Positions 16,926 through 24,158 of a stretch of DNA of 37,183 bases are shown one piece after another. The stretch is taken from the NCBI GenBank assembly GCA_030039165.1, contig JASHQM010000235.1:1-37183 (forward strand), written 5' to 3'. The DNA is from Candidatus Sulfotelmatobacter sp. GTDB lineage: Bacteria; Acidobacteriota; Terriglobia; Terriglobales; Acidobacteriaceae. Both the position numbers and the translations under genes were made by a program. The number at the start of each line of letters is the position of its first letter. Within the stretch, counting starts at the first letter, position 1. Below the pieces are notes generated by a model that saw only the letters and a list, made by a program, of their open reading frames with translations, searched no databases and was not told the DNA's origin.

Positions 16926-17025
16926 CTTTTTGGCTCCTGGCTTTAGCTCTTACCTTTCGCTCTAAGCGTGGTCGCATCCATACGATTGGACAATGAATCT
17001 GAGAGCTGATGAGCTGCCGTCGATT

Positions 17026-17346
17026 CTAATCGTTCACTTCCGAATCGAACTCGCTCTTAGACCTCGCCGGCTTTACACTCGCAACCATCTCATCCTTCTG
17101 AATGTTCCGCATCACGTCCATGATGCGTTCGAAAATTCGCACCAGATCCCGCTCCGGCAGCGGGCCGCGATTCAGCGTGGTGACATTTTCGAAAACGATA
17201 CGTTCGCGATCCGGCTCGTAGATCGGCAAATTGGTATTACGTTTCAGCCGGCCGATTTCAATGGCCGCCTGCGCACGCTGGCTCAGGAGATCGACCAGGC
17301 GCCGGTCGAGTTCATCGATTTTAAGACGCCAGTCTGCGATATCCAT
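17026..17346 (-). CDS. Chorismate mutase, AroQ type
   Basis: Rearranges chorismate to prephenate, the branch point to phenylalanine and tyrosine. The 106-residue all-helical protein fits the AroQ fold. Active-site residues are visible in order: an Arg in the first helix (DWRLKIDELDRRLVDLLSQR), the Lys in EIGRLKRNT, and ERIVFENV in helix 2. It stands alone, not fused to prephenate dehydratase or DAHP synthase as in many bacteria, but is flanked by DAHP synthase downstream and TrpA upstream (30 bases). AroQ mutases often pair with DAHP synthase for regulation; this arrangement would permit that. The last 15 residues are charged and extra. Confidence 0.92.
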   Translation of the reverse strand: MDIADWRLKIDELDRRLVDLLSQRAQAAIEIGRLKRNTNLPIYEPDRERIVFENVTTLNRGPLPERDLVRIFERIMDVMRNIQKDEMVASVKPARSKSEFDSEVND

Positions 17347-17376
17347 GGAAACAAGCCGCCTGCCAGTTCTCAGCTG

Positions 17377-18153
17377 TCATATAGATTCTCCCCTGACTGC
17401 TGAAAGCTCCCTTACAAATTCTGCCACAGCCGTGGCTTCGTGTGCGCAATTCTGCTCGATCCTCTCCACAATTGCGCTGCCGACGACGACTGCGTCGGCA
17501 AACTTGCCGACTTCGGCGGCCTGCTCGGCATTGGAAAGACCGAAGCCGACGGCTATCGGTAATTTAGTCATGCGGCGCAAACGCCTGACGAGCTTTTCTG
17601 TGTCGGCGGCGAGCTGCTGGCGCGCTCCCGTAACTCCCGTGCGGGAAACTGCGTAGATAAAGCCCTGTGACGCCTCGGCGATACGTTTCAGACGCGAGTC
17701 CGGGCTGGTGGGCGCCGCGAGAAAAATAGGCGCGAGATCATTACGGCGCATGGCGCGCAAGTAGTCGTGCGACTCCTCGACCGGCAAATCCGTAACCAGC
17801 ACGCCATCGACCCCGGCGTGGCGCGCAACCGCACAGAATTTTTCCGTTCCCATGCGAACTATCGGATTCAAGTACGAAAAGATCACCAGTCCTGTCGACT
17901 GCGCATGCTGCCGAATTTCTGCAGCCAGGGTCAGTACTTGTGCCAGTGTGGTTCCATTCTTGAGGGCACGTTCGCTGGCACGCTGAATCACGGGACCGTC
18001 TGCGACTGGGTCGCTGAATGGAACACCCAGTTCTATTGCGTCAGCACCGGCTTCGATTGCGGCAAGGACGATTTCTCGCGTGGTGACAAGATCGGGGTCG
18101 CCGCAGGTGACATAAGCGATGAGTGCGGGCTTCCTATAGAAGGTTAGGGGCAT
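17377..18153 (-). CDS. trpA: Tryptophan synthase alpha chain
   Basis: Cleaves indole-3-glycerol phosphate to indole, which is channelled to the beta subunit. At 258 residues it is a normal TIM barrel. Catalytic Glu41 (AIELGVPFSDP) and Asp52 (ADGP) are in place, as are the phosphate-binding segments GVTGAR and VGFGLSNAEQ. The start at 18153 begins with the common lead MPLTFYRKPALIAYVTCGDPD. It follows trpB after 107 bases of repeat-bearing spacer and precedes chorismate mutase by 30 bases. The identification is firm. Confidence 0.97.
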   Translation of the reverse strand: MPLTFYRKPALIAYVTCGDPDLVTTREIVLAAIEAGADAIELGVPFSDPVADGPVIQRASERALKNGTTLAQVLTLAAEIRQHAQSTGLVIFSYLNPIVRMGTEKFCAVARHAGVDGVLVTDLPVEESHDYLRAMRRNDLAPIFLAAPTSPDSRLKRIAEASQGFIYAVSRTGVTGARQQLAADTEKLVRRLRRMTKLPIAVGFGLSNAEQAAEVGKFADAVVVGSAIVERIEQNCAHEATAVAEFVRELSAVRGESI

Positions 18154-18183
18154 GGAAAGATTGGTGCTTATAGCTCCTCATTG

Positions 18184-18258
18184 TCGATTTTTATTGTTGA
18201 TTGAAAAACGGCAAATCGAGGCGTATCCATCAGAAATCAGCAATCAAAAATCCATCGA
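18184..18258. repeat. Imperfect inverted repeats between trpB and trpA
   Basis: A left arm at 18184-18202 (TCGATTTTTATTGTTGATT) faces a right arm at 18235-18258 whose reverse complement starts TCGATGGATTTTTGATTGC and ends in TGATT. The match is imperfect but long, with a loop of about 32 bases. It may be a decayed REP-like element or an mRNA hairpin inside the trp operon. Confidence 0.5.
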
Positions 18259-18260
18259 CT

Positions 18261-19505
18261 TCACTCCAGCTTGAGGTTTTCCCGCAGTATGCCGATGTCT
18301 TTGTCCCCGCGACCCGAGATGTTCACGACGATCGCATCGGACTTTTTCATCTTCGGGGCACGCTTCATTACTTCGGCCACGGCGTGCGCGGATTCGAGTG
18401 CTGGGATAATGCCCTCGGTGCGCGCCAGCCGAGCGGTTGCGGCAAGCGCGTCAGCGTCCGATGCAGAAACGTACTCCGCTCTTCCGCTGTCTCGCAAGGC
18501 CGCGTGCTCGGGGCCGATCGAGGGGTAATCGAGCCCGGCGGAAACCGAATGGGTGTTGGCGATTTGGCCAGCGGCGTCCTGCAAGACGTAAGAGTAAGTG
18601 CCTTGCAACACTCCAGGTGAGCCGCCGTGAAAGCGCGCGGCGTGATCGCCGAGCGCGTCGCTGCGCCCGCCGGCTTCCACGCCTATCAATTGCACATTCT
18701 TGTCTTTTATAAACTCGTAAAAGATTCCAATCGCGTTCGACCCCCCTCCCACGCAGGCGATTACGGCGGCCGGAAGTTTTTTCGCGGCTTTCATCATCTG
18801 CGCCCGCGCCTCGCGCCCGATTACGCGATGAAAATCACGTACCATCGTTGGATAAGGATGCGCTCCCAGCACGCTTCCCAACAAATAATGAGTGGTGCGC
18901 ACGTGGGTGACCCAGTCGCGCATGGCTTCGTTGATGGCGTCTTTCAGCGTGCGCGAACCGGAATCGACCGCGCGAACTTCAGCCCCGAGCAGCCTCATGC
19001 GAAAAACATTCAATTCCTGCCGCCGCATATCCTCAGAGCCCATGTAGACGACGCAGTCGAATCCAAACAACGCGCAGACGGTCGCGGTCGCAACCCCGTG
19101 CTGGCCGGCACCGGTTTCTGCGATCACGCGCCGCTTGCCCATGCGCTCGACCAGCAGCGCCTGGCCTAAGCAGTTGTTGATTTTGTGCGCGCCGGTGTGG
19201 AGAAGATCTTCGCGCTTTAAGTAAATCTTTGCTCCGCCAAGTTTCTCTGTCAGACGGCGTGCAAAAGTTAATGGCGTGGGACGGCCGGCGTAGGTACGCA
19301 GCAATTCGTCCAACCTTTGCTGGAATTTCTTGTCGCGGTTCGCCTTTTCGTACTCGCGCTCGAGTTCTTCGAGCGCAGCCATCAAAGTTTCGGGGACGTA
19401 GCGCCCGCCATAAGGGCCGAAGCGGCCGGGCTGGCGAGCAGGAAGCGAGCCCCCGTTTCTCTCACCAGCCCGTATTCTCGGCTTGTTTACGCTGGCTGTC
19501 GCCAT
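18261..19505 (-). CDS. trpB: Tryptophan synthase beta chain
   Basis: Joins indole and serine to tryptophan with pyridoxal phosphate. The 414-residue protein has the PLP lysine Lys108 in [13 protein letters not shown], the catalytic Glu130 in AETGAGQHG, and the phosphate-binding loop [11 protein letters not shown]. The start at 19505 is preferred over the open frame to 19616 because GAGGAG lies just before it, the longer version would overlap trpF by about 98 bases, and family homology begins near [13 protein letters not shown]. It starts 13 bases after the trpF stop. The N-terminal 28 residues are basic and not conserved in the family. It is the standard TrpB1 type that complexes TrpA. Confidence 0.97.
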   Translation of the reverse strand: MATASVNKPRIRAGERNGGSLPARQPGRFGPYGGRYVPETLMAALEELEREYEKANRDKKFQQRLDELLRTYAGRPTPLTFARRLTEKLGGAKIYLKREDLLHTGAHKINNCLGQALLVERMGKRRVIAETGAGQHGVATATVCALFGFDCVVYMGSEDMRRQELNVFRMRLLGAEVRAVDSGSRTLKDAINEAMRDWVTHVRTTHYLLGSVLGAHPYPTMVRDFHRVIGREARAQMMKAAKKLPAAVIACVGGGSNAIGIFYEFIKDKNVQLIGVEAGGRSDALGDHAARFHGGSPGVLQGTYSYVLQDAAGQIANTHSVSAGLDYPSIGPEHAALRDSGRAEYVSASDADALAATARLARTEGIIPALESAHAVAEVMKRAPKMKKSDAIVVNISGRGDKDIGILRENLKLE

Positions 19506-19518
19506 ACTCCTCTGTCCT

Positions 19519-20184
19519 TTACTTTGGCCTTTCGGCGGTGCGGACGGCGCGAACAAACGCGCGCACTTTCTCAGGGTCCTTCTTTCCTGGCCTGACTTCC
19601 ACTCCGGAAGCAACATCCACGCCCCAAGGATGAAAGAACCTAATTGCTTCCGACACGTTCGGTGGCGTCAAACCGCCTGCAATTACGATTGGAATTTCGG
19701 CTTCATTTGCTAACGACCAAATCTGCCCCTTTGTGCCTTTCCAATCGAATCGCTCGCCTGTTCCGCCCGGAAGATCTCCTGATCCGGAATCGACGACGAC
19801 TGCAGAAAATCGCTTTGCGGTCGCACCAAGGTGCATTCCAGCGATCTCACGCTTCAGCGACTCTCCCCGAACCGCCCACATCAGTTTCCGGTCGCTCGTT
19901 TTGTACCAGCCATACCATTCCTCGACCTGTCCCGTATACACTTGCGCTGTAGTCAGTCCTACCTCGCGCAGAATCTTATCCGCTTGCCCGACCGGCGAAT
20001 CTACGAATACTCCCACCTTCTCAATTGCCTCGGGCAACTTGTCTACAATCTCGCGTGCCGCGGCAGGCGTTACGTTTCTCGGGCTCTTCTCGTAAAACAC
20101 AAATCCCAGGGCATCAGCACCGGCATCGACGGCGATGAGAGCGTCCTCAAGATTTGTGGTTCCACAAATTTTCACCCAGGTCAT
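19519..20184 (-). CDS. trpF: Phosphoribosylanthranilate isomerase
   Basis: Third dedicated step of tryptophan synthesis, an Amadori rearrangement. The 221-residue TIM barrel has the general base Cys7 (VKICGTT), the general acid Asp132 ([11 protein letters not shown]) and the phosphate-binding GGTGERFDW and [10 protein letters not shown] segments. Two details are unusual: where most family members have a QLHG segment this has [10 protein letters not shown], and a Trp/Tyr-rich insertion ([13 protein letters not shown]) follows, so loop lengths differ from textbook TrpF. The catalytic residues are intact. It follows trpC by 48 bases and precedes trpB by 13. Confidence 0.95.
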   Translation of the reverse strand: MTWVKICGTTNLEDALIAVDAGADALGFVFYEKSPRNVTPAAAREIVDKLPEAIEKVGVFVDSPVGQADKILREVGLTTAQVYTGQVEEWYGWYKTSDRKLMWAVRGESLKREIAGMHLGATAKRFSAVVVDSGSGDLPGGTGERFDWKGTKGQIWSLANEAEIPIVIAGGLTPPNVSEAIRFFHPWGVDVASGVEVRPGKKDPEKVRAFVRAVRTAERPK

Positions 20185-20232
20185 GGAATCTGGTTGTCAG
20201 CTAAACGAAAAGTAAAACGGATTTCCTCTCGA

Positions 20233-21036
20233 CTATGCAGTCGGCACCTGGGCCTGCGCCAGTAATTCGCGCAACGCATTTCCCGGAGACTCTGCCCGCA
20301 TCAAGGATTCGCCGATCAGGAATGCCTGGTATCCTGCCGCCCGCAGTTCCGTTACTTCTATTCCCACGCGAATTCCACTCTCGGCCACGGCCAATATATT
20401 TCTCGGAATCCTGAGTGCGAGACGGAACGCGGTTTCCGCGTCCACGGTGAGGGTGCGCAGGTCGCGACTGTTCACGCCGATCAGATCGCAGCCGGCGTCG
20501 ATAGCGCGGTGCAACTCGACTTCATCATGGACCTCGCAAAGGATATCCATTCCGTGCAGATTAGCTGCCAGTGCCAGGCGATTCAGTTCGGTATTCGACA
20601 AAGCCGCTACAATCAGCAACACGGCATCGGCAGAATTGGCGCGAGCTTCCAGAAGCTGAAATTCATCGACGATGAAGTCCTTCCGCAAACAAGGAATCTT
20701 GACGGCAGCCGAGGCCTCTGTCAGATTGGCCAGCGAGCCCTCAAAAAATTCTTCGTCAGTGAGGACCGAGAGTGCAGCCGCACCGGCCTTTTCCAGTTCC
20801 CTGGCCAACTCCGGCGCTAAGAAATTTTGCCGGATTCTTCCCTTCGACGGAGACGCTTTCTTCAACTCCGCGATCACGGCAATTCCCGACTTGCTTTTCT
20901 CGGCCAGCGCGCAGCGGAAACCGCGCGGAGCCTGCTTCTCGGCCCGGCGCTCCAATTCCCGCAGGTCGGCTGAACGCTTCGCGCAGGCGACCTTAGCACG
21001 CGTGGACTCGAGAATCCGATCCAGAAAAACCGGCAT
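20233..21036 (-). CDS. trpC: Indole-3-glycerol phosphate synthase
   Basis: Closes the indole ring of indole-3-glycerol phosphate. The 267-residue TIM barrel has the catalytic set Glu57 and Lys59 (AELKKASPSKG), the SVLTDEEFFEGS strand, Lys119 (LRKDFIVDEFQ), the GVNSRDL asparagine and AVAESGI. The start at 21036 (MPVFLDRILE) matches the family N-terminus; the open frame goes 38 codons further but that part has no family character. No Shine-Dalgarno is present; instead a perfect TATAAT lies about ten bases upstream, so the message may be nearly leaderless. It is the first recognised gene of the aromatic cluster. Confidence 0.96.
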   Translation of the reverse strand: MPVFLDRILESTRAKVACAKRSADLRELERRAEKQAPRGFRCALAEKSKSGIAVIAELKKASPSKGRIRQNFLAPELARELEKAGAAALSVLTDEEFFEGSLANLTEASAAVKIPCLRKDFIVDEFQLLEARANSADAVLLIVAALSNTELNRLALAANLHGMDILCEVHDEVELHRAIDAGCDLIGVNSRDLRTLTVDAETAFRLALRIPRNILAVAESGIRVGIEVTELRAAGYQAFLIGESLMRAESPGNALRELLAQAQVPTA

Positions 21037-21046
21037 GTGTGGTTGA

Positions 21047-21052
21047 ATTATA
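21047..21052 (-). promoter_or_regulatory. trpC: Candidate -10 element of the trp/aro cluster
   Basis: The minus strand reads TATAAT, a perfect -10 hexamer, ending 10 bases before the trpC ATG. Transcription would begin around 21040, leaving only about four bases of leader. The hexamer 17 bases further upstream is GCACTT, a poor -35. The sequence is exact but its use is unproven. Confidence 0.4.
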
Positions 21053-21067
21053 CGGGAATGGTGACAC

Positions 21068-21259
21068 TCAAGTGCGGTGTTGGCGGGTGGCTGGGCTAAG
21101 CGGCGGAAGCGCGGCAGGCAAGCGTAAAGCCTGAACAAGATCAGCCTCATCCGGCATCGCTAAAAGCGCTCGTAGTCGGTCTTTGTCTCCTGCGAAAGCG
21201 ATCGCTGAAACGGTAAGCACTGCCATCAGCAGCAGCAACATTTTATAAGCGAACTTCAT
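21068..21259 (-). CDS. Possible small exported protein
   Basis: A 63-residue frame just upstream of trpC and on the same strand. It begins MKFAYKMLLLLMAVLTVSAIAFAG, a convincing signal peptide, with CGGGGAA right before the ATG at 21259. The mature part would be only about 40 residues, with no family I recognise and a Pro/Leu/Arg-rich end (LRLPAALPPLSPATRQ). It contains no tryptophan, so it is not a trp leader peptide. It may be a real small secreted protein or a remnant of a longer gene cut short. Confidence 0.4.
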   Translation of the reverse strand: MKFAYKMLLLLMAVLTVSAIAFAGDKDRLRALLAMPDEADLVQALRLPAALPPLSPATRQHRT

Positions 21260-21667
21260 TTCCCCGAGCCCCCAAGGCAAGATCTTGGTGCGCAAGGCCG
21301 TGGCAGTCCGGCGATTGCGCAACCTTGGGATGCCAGTCGGCGTTGAAGGGATTACACATAGGGTGGAGTTCGGAGCAGCCTACAGGGTCGCTGTCAGCTA
21401 CCCTGATTATCGAGTACCTCCCAATCGGTATTTTTGGGCAAACTCAGGGCTTCATCGGGGCGAAGCTGCCGAACGCCCGTTGATTTTGCCTGCACAGAGT
21501 ACAAAGATCGATAAAATTAATCCAACTTTCACATATACCAATCTGCTGTTTTTTCTATCGAATACAGGGAATGACGAGCCGGCGGAGGGTGTGAATTAAC
21601 TTCAGTAACTCGCATTTTGCACGGCTGGCAACTTATCTTTGGTTCAGGGGTTTTTACCAGCAAATCG
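21260..21667. other. About 400-base gap without a supported gene
   Basis: It separates the minus-strand trp cluster from a plus-strand lipoprotein gene. A TTG-started plus-strand frame (21285-21599) has no ribosome site and no family character. The right half (about 21500-21600) is AT-rich and probably holds the promoter of the lipoprotein gene, but I found no well-spaced pair of hexamers. Confidence 0.5.
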
Positions 21668-23044
21668 ATGCTTCAGCTAGGCAAAATTAGGCGCGCTCTG
21701 TGCACCTTGGCGGTGCTGGTGTCCGGGTGCGCGTCGGTGGCCCACGCTTCGGCGACCCTGCTTCTCGAAGAGCCTTACGGCAAGCTCGGCTTCTTCACGG
21801 CCACTGGCCACGCAGCCGTGTATCTTTCTGGCGTATGCGCCGAGACCCCTTTGCGCTTGCGCACTTGCGCTCCCGGTGAACTGGGAGCGGTCATCAGCCG
21901 CTATGACGGGGTGGGGGGCTACGATTGGGTTGCGATCCCGCTGATTCCCTATCTTTATGCCGTCGAGAATGCAGCGGATATTCCGCTCTTCGTTGACCCG
22001 AAGACGGTCGCCTTCTTGCGCGACCACTACCGGCGCGAGCATCTGGAGATGGTCGCGCCTGATCGCGACGATGGATCAACTCCCGGCGGCAATTGGTATG
22101 AATTGCTGGGATCAGCTTACGACAGAACTGCCTACGGGTTTGACATCGAAACTACGCCGGAGCAGGATCGCGCCTTTATCGAAGACTACAATTCGCGCTC
22201 GAACGAATCCCATTTTCACATCACTTATCGGAACTGCGCCGATTTCGCCAAAGACGTCATCAACTTTTATTATCCAAAAGCTCTGCACCGCAGCGTAATC
22301 GCGGACATTGGCATCACCACGCCGAAGCAGATGGCGAAGATGCTCATCAAGTTCAGCCGCCGGCATCCTGAGCTGCAATTTTCCCGCTCAGTAATTCCCC
22401 AGGTTCCCGGCAGCACTGCGCGCAGCCAACCCGTCCATGGAGTAGTCGAGTCGTTCCTGAAGTCGAAGAAGTACATTGTTCCGAGCGCGATCGCCAGCCC
22501 CATTTTTGCCGGCTGCGTGATGGCGGTATATGTCGGCACGGGCGCGGGGCGGCTTGACCCGGCGAAAGATGCTCTTGTTTATAACGCGCAGAGAGATCTC
22601 GAACCGCCAATCGGCCCCGAAGACCGGCGCTCCTACCAGCTCGAATTGAGCCACTTGACGGCCGAGCCGGCGCTCGAAACCAATACCGCGCGCGCCGAGA
22701 AATGGCGGCGATTGCTGCGCAACGCTTCGCCCGATCTCGATGCCGAGGGACGGCCGGTGCTGCGCATTCGCTTGGGAGATGAAGTAGTGCGCGTAGGCTT
22801 GTCAGCCAACAATATTTTGACCGGCGACGCCCCGGAACCTCTTACTCAGGAACTTCTGGCAGCGCGGCTGCGCTCCGAGTTGCACAAAGGGAACCCGCCA
22901 AAGGCGAGTGAGAGCGACGTAACCCGCGACTGGCATCTGCTGCAGAAGGCGATGAATCGCAGTGACGGGGAAGTGGCCGCACAATCGCGGCGGCCGCAGC
23001 AGGCAAGTTTCTCGCGCCCGCTACGCGGGGGCAATCTCCAGTAA
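21668..23044 (+). CDS. Putative lipoprotein with permuted papain-like (NlpC/P60 or LRAT-like) signature
   Basis: A 458-residue envelope protein of no family I can name firmly. The N-terminus (MLQLGKIRRALCTLAVLVSGC) is a signal sequence with a plausible lipobox ending at the Cys, although a Sec cleavage after AHA is also possible. Two motifs stand out: TGHAAVYLSG about 30 residues after the lipobox, and YRNCADFAKDVINFYYP about 140 residues later. The order His then Asn-Cys is that of circularly permuted papain-fold proteins (YiiX-like, LRAT, DUF4105-like), where they form the catalytic pair. The last ~200 residues are soluble, with a Gln/Arg-rich end. The ATG at 21668 is chosen because it starts the signal peptide; a TTG at 21617 would add 17 residues. 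Confidence 0.8.
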   Translation: MLQLGKIRRALCTLAVLVSGCASVAHASATLLLEEPYGKLGFFTATGHAAVYLSGVCAETPLRLRTCAPGELGAVISRYDGVGGYDWVAIPLIPYLYAVENAADIPLFVDPKTVAFLRDHYRREHLEMVAPDRDDGSTPGGNWYELLGSAYDRTAYGFDIETTPEQDRAFIEDYNSRSNESHFHITYRNCADFAKDVINFYYPKALHRSVIADIGITTPKQMAKMLIKFSRRHPELQFSRSVIPQVPGSTARSQPVHGVVESFLKSKKYIVPSAIASPIFAGCVMAVYVGTGAGRLDPAKDALVYNAQRDLEPPIGPEDRRSYQLELSHLTAEPALETNTARAEKWRRLLRNASPDLDAEGRPVLRIRLGDEVVRVGLSANNILTGDAPEPLTQELLAARLRSELHKGNPPKASESDVTRDWHLLQKAMNRSDGEVAAQSRRPQQASFSRPLRGGNLQ

Positions 23045-23090
23045 TCACTGATCCCAAAAAATAGAAGCGCTGATAACTCCCGCGAGGCGA

Positions 23091-23114
23091 GAAATCCTCA
23101 CTCTGACGGATTTC
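23091..23114. terminator. Hairpin between two convergent genes
   Basis: GAAATCC (23091-23097) and GGATTTC (23108-23114) pair perfectly around a 10-base loop, between the lipoprotein gene (plus, stop 23044) and the STN-like gene (minus, stop 23131). Neither side has a T-run of more than three. It may serve both directions. Confidence 0.35.
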
Positions 23115-23130
23115 GCTTGCTGGCCACCGC

Positions 23131-23913
23131 CTATTGATCCTGCTGTTGCTGCTGTTGTTGCGGCATTGGCACACCGGGCCGCCCTGGGAAATACCCAGGC
23201 TGACCGGGCTGGCCCTGCTGCATTTGCCGCTGCTGCATTTCCTGCAACATCTGCTGCGGACTCTTGACCTGCTGGTCAGGAGAGGCGTTCTGCTGCTCGG
23301 CTTCGGCAGGTTGGTCGGGATTATCTTCCGGCTGGGGGTCGTCCTGCACATCAGTATTATCGGCAGCTTCGGGCGCGGGTTGCGCAGTCTGCTGCGCGGA
23401 ATCGCTCGGTGTTCCCTGTGCATTGGCCGTGTCTGCAGTCTTTGGCACGAGGACCACTCGCACCAGCTGATTAGAATCTTGCGGCGAACCCAGCAAAATG
23501 TAGTTAAAGCGGGAGCCATTCAACAGTTCGGCCATAACTTCACGCGCAGGCGCGGGACCGAGCCGAGTCACAATTCGCTCACTCGCGTTGGAAGGCACAT
23601 CGATCTCCGCCGAGGTATGCTTGCGAACGCTGCGCAGAACGTCGGCTAATGTGGAATTCGGGGCAACGATTGTAAGCAGGCCATCCTGATAGCTGACTTG
23701 TGGCGCCACGGCAGGCATGGCATCGAGCGGAACCTGCGGCACTGGACCTTGGGGTCCGGAGGGTAAAGGAGGCGGTATCTCCTGTTTCTTTACGGCTGCC
23801 TTGTGAACATGATGGGCGTTTTGTGGCGCGTTCTGCGTGTCAGCCCACGCTGCGGCGGACAGGCACACTGCCAGCCCTAACAGCAAGCCTTTGAGTTTGA
23901 ATACCGCAGTCAT
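23131..23913 (-). CDS. Exported protein with STN-like domain and Gln-rich tail
   Basis: A 260-residue secreted protein. A signal peptide covers residues 1-24 (KLKGLLLGLAVCLSAAAWA). A compact domain at about residues 70-160 (YQDGLLTIVAPNSTLADVLRSVRKHTSAEIDV, then PAREVMAELLNGSRFNYILLG) resembles the secretin/TonB short N-terminal (STN) domain. No secretin or TonB-receptor barrel follows; instead there is a long acidic Gln/Pro-rich tail ending in MPQQQQQQQDQ. GGAGG lies about seven bases before the ATG. It may be a stand-alone partner of a secretin or receptor elsewhere in the genome. The CAG-type codon run could vary in length. Confidence 0.82.
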   Translation of the reverse strand: MTAVFKLKGLLLGLAVCLSAAAWADTQNAPQNAHHVHKAAVKKQEIPPPLPSGPQGPVPQVPLDAMPAVAPQVSYQDGLLTIVAPNSTLADVLRSVRKHTSAEIDVPSNASERIVTRLGPAPAREVMAELLNGSRFNYILLGSPQDSNQLVRVVLVPKTADTANAQGTPSDSAQQTAQPAPEAADNTDVQDDPQPEDNPDQPAEAEQQNASPDQQVKSPQQMLQEMQQRQMQQGQPGQPGYFPGRPGVPMPQQQQQQQDQ

Positions 23914-24045
23914 GCAAAATCCTCCACCAGTTCTGCACGATACCTTTCGGGGAGCGGTGGTAACTTAATAGCAATTTTAGCACCGCTGGGACGCTTGGAG
24001 TATGCTCCCCTGCCCCGGGATAAGGTATCTACCCTATAGAACGTA

Positions 24046-24074
24046 TTGACTTTACTCTCTTGCGGGCTAATCTT
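24046..24074 (+). promoter_or_regulatory. Candidate promoter for the exported protein at 24159
   Basis: TTGACT (24046-24051) is one base from the -35 consensus; 17 bases later AATCTT (24069-24074) is a weak -10. It lies in the divergent spacer between the STN-like gene and the plus-strand gene. In the same spacer, AGCGGTG (23953-23959) and CACCGCT (23981-23987) form a perfect 7-bp inverted repeat around an AT-rich stretch. Confidence 0.35.
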
Positions 24075-24158
24075 CAGGACGAGGCGCGTGTACCTCATGT
24101 GCAACACTTTGCACTTGTGGAACTCGCGCGGAGCCGAAAGCTCCTTGGGGGTAGTAAC

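Noticed and set aside
15969..16946. A 325-codon plus-strand open frame
   Set aside because: It is antisense to the DAHP synthase gene and has no family character.
21068..21259. trp attenuator leader peptide upstream of trpC
   Set aside because: The small frame contains no Trp codons, and no alternative terminator/antiterminator hairpins with a T-run were seen before trpC.
21285..21599. A 104-codon plus-strand frame starting with TTG
   Set aside because: No ribosome site, no hydrophobic or family pattern, and it runs across the gap between divergent genes.
23131..23190. CAG/CTG trinucleotide run as a repeat element
   Set aside because: It encodes the Gln-rich tail of an exported protein and is interrupted; it is better described as low-complexity coding sequence.
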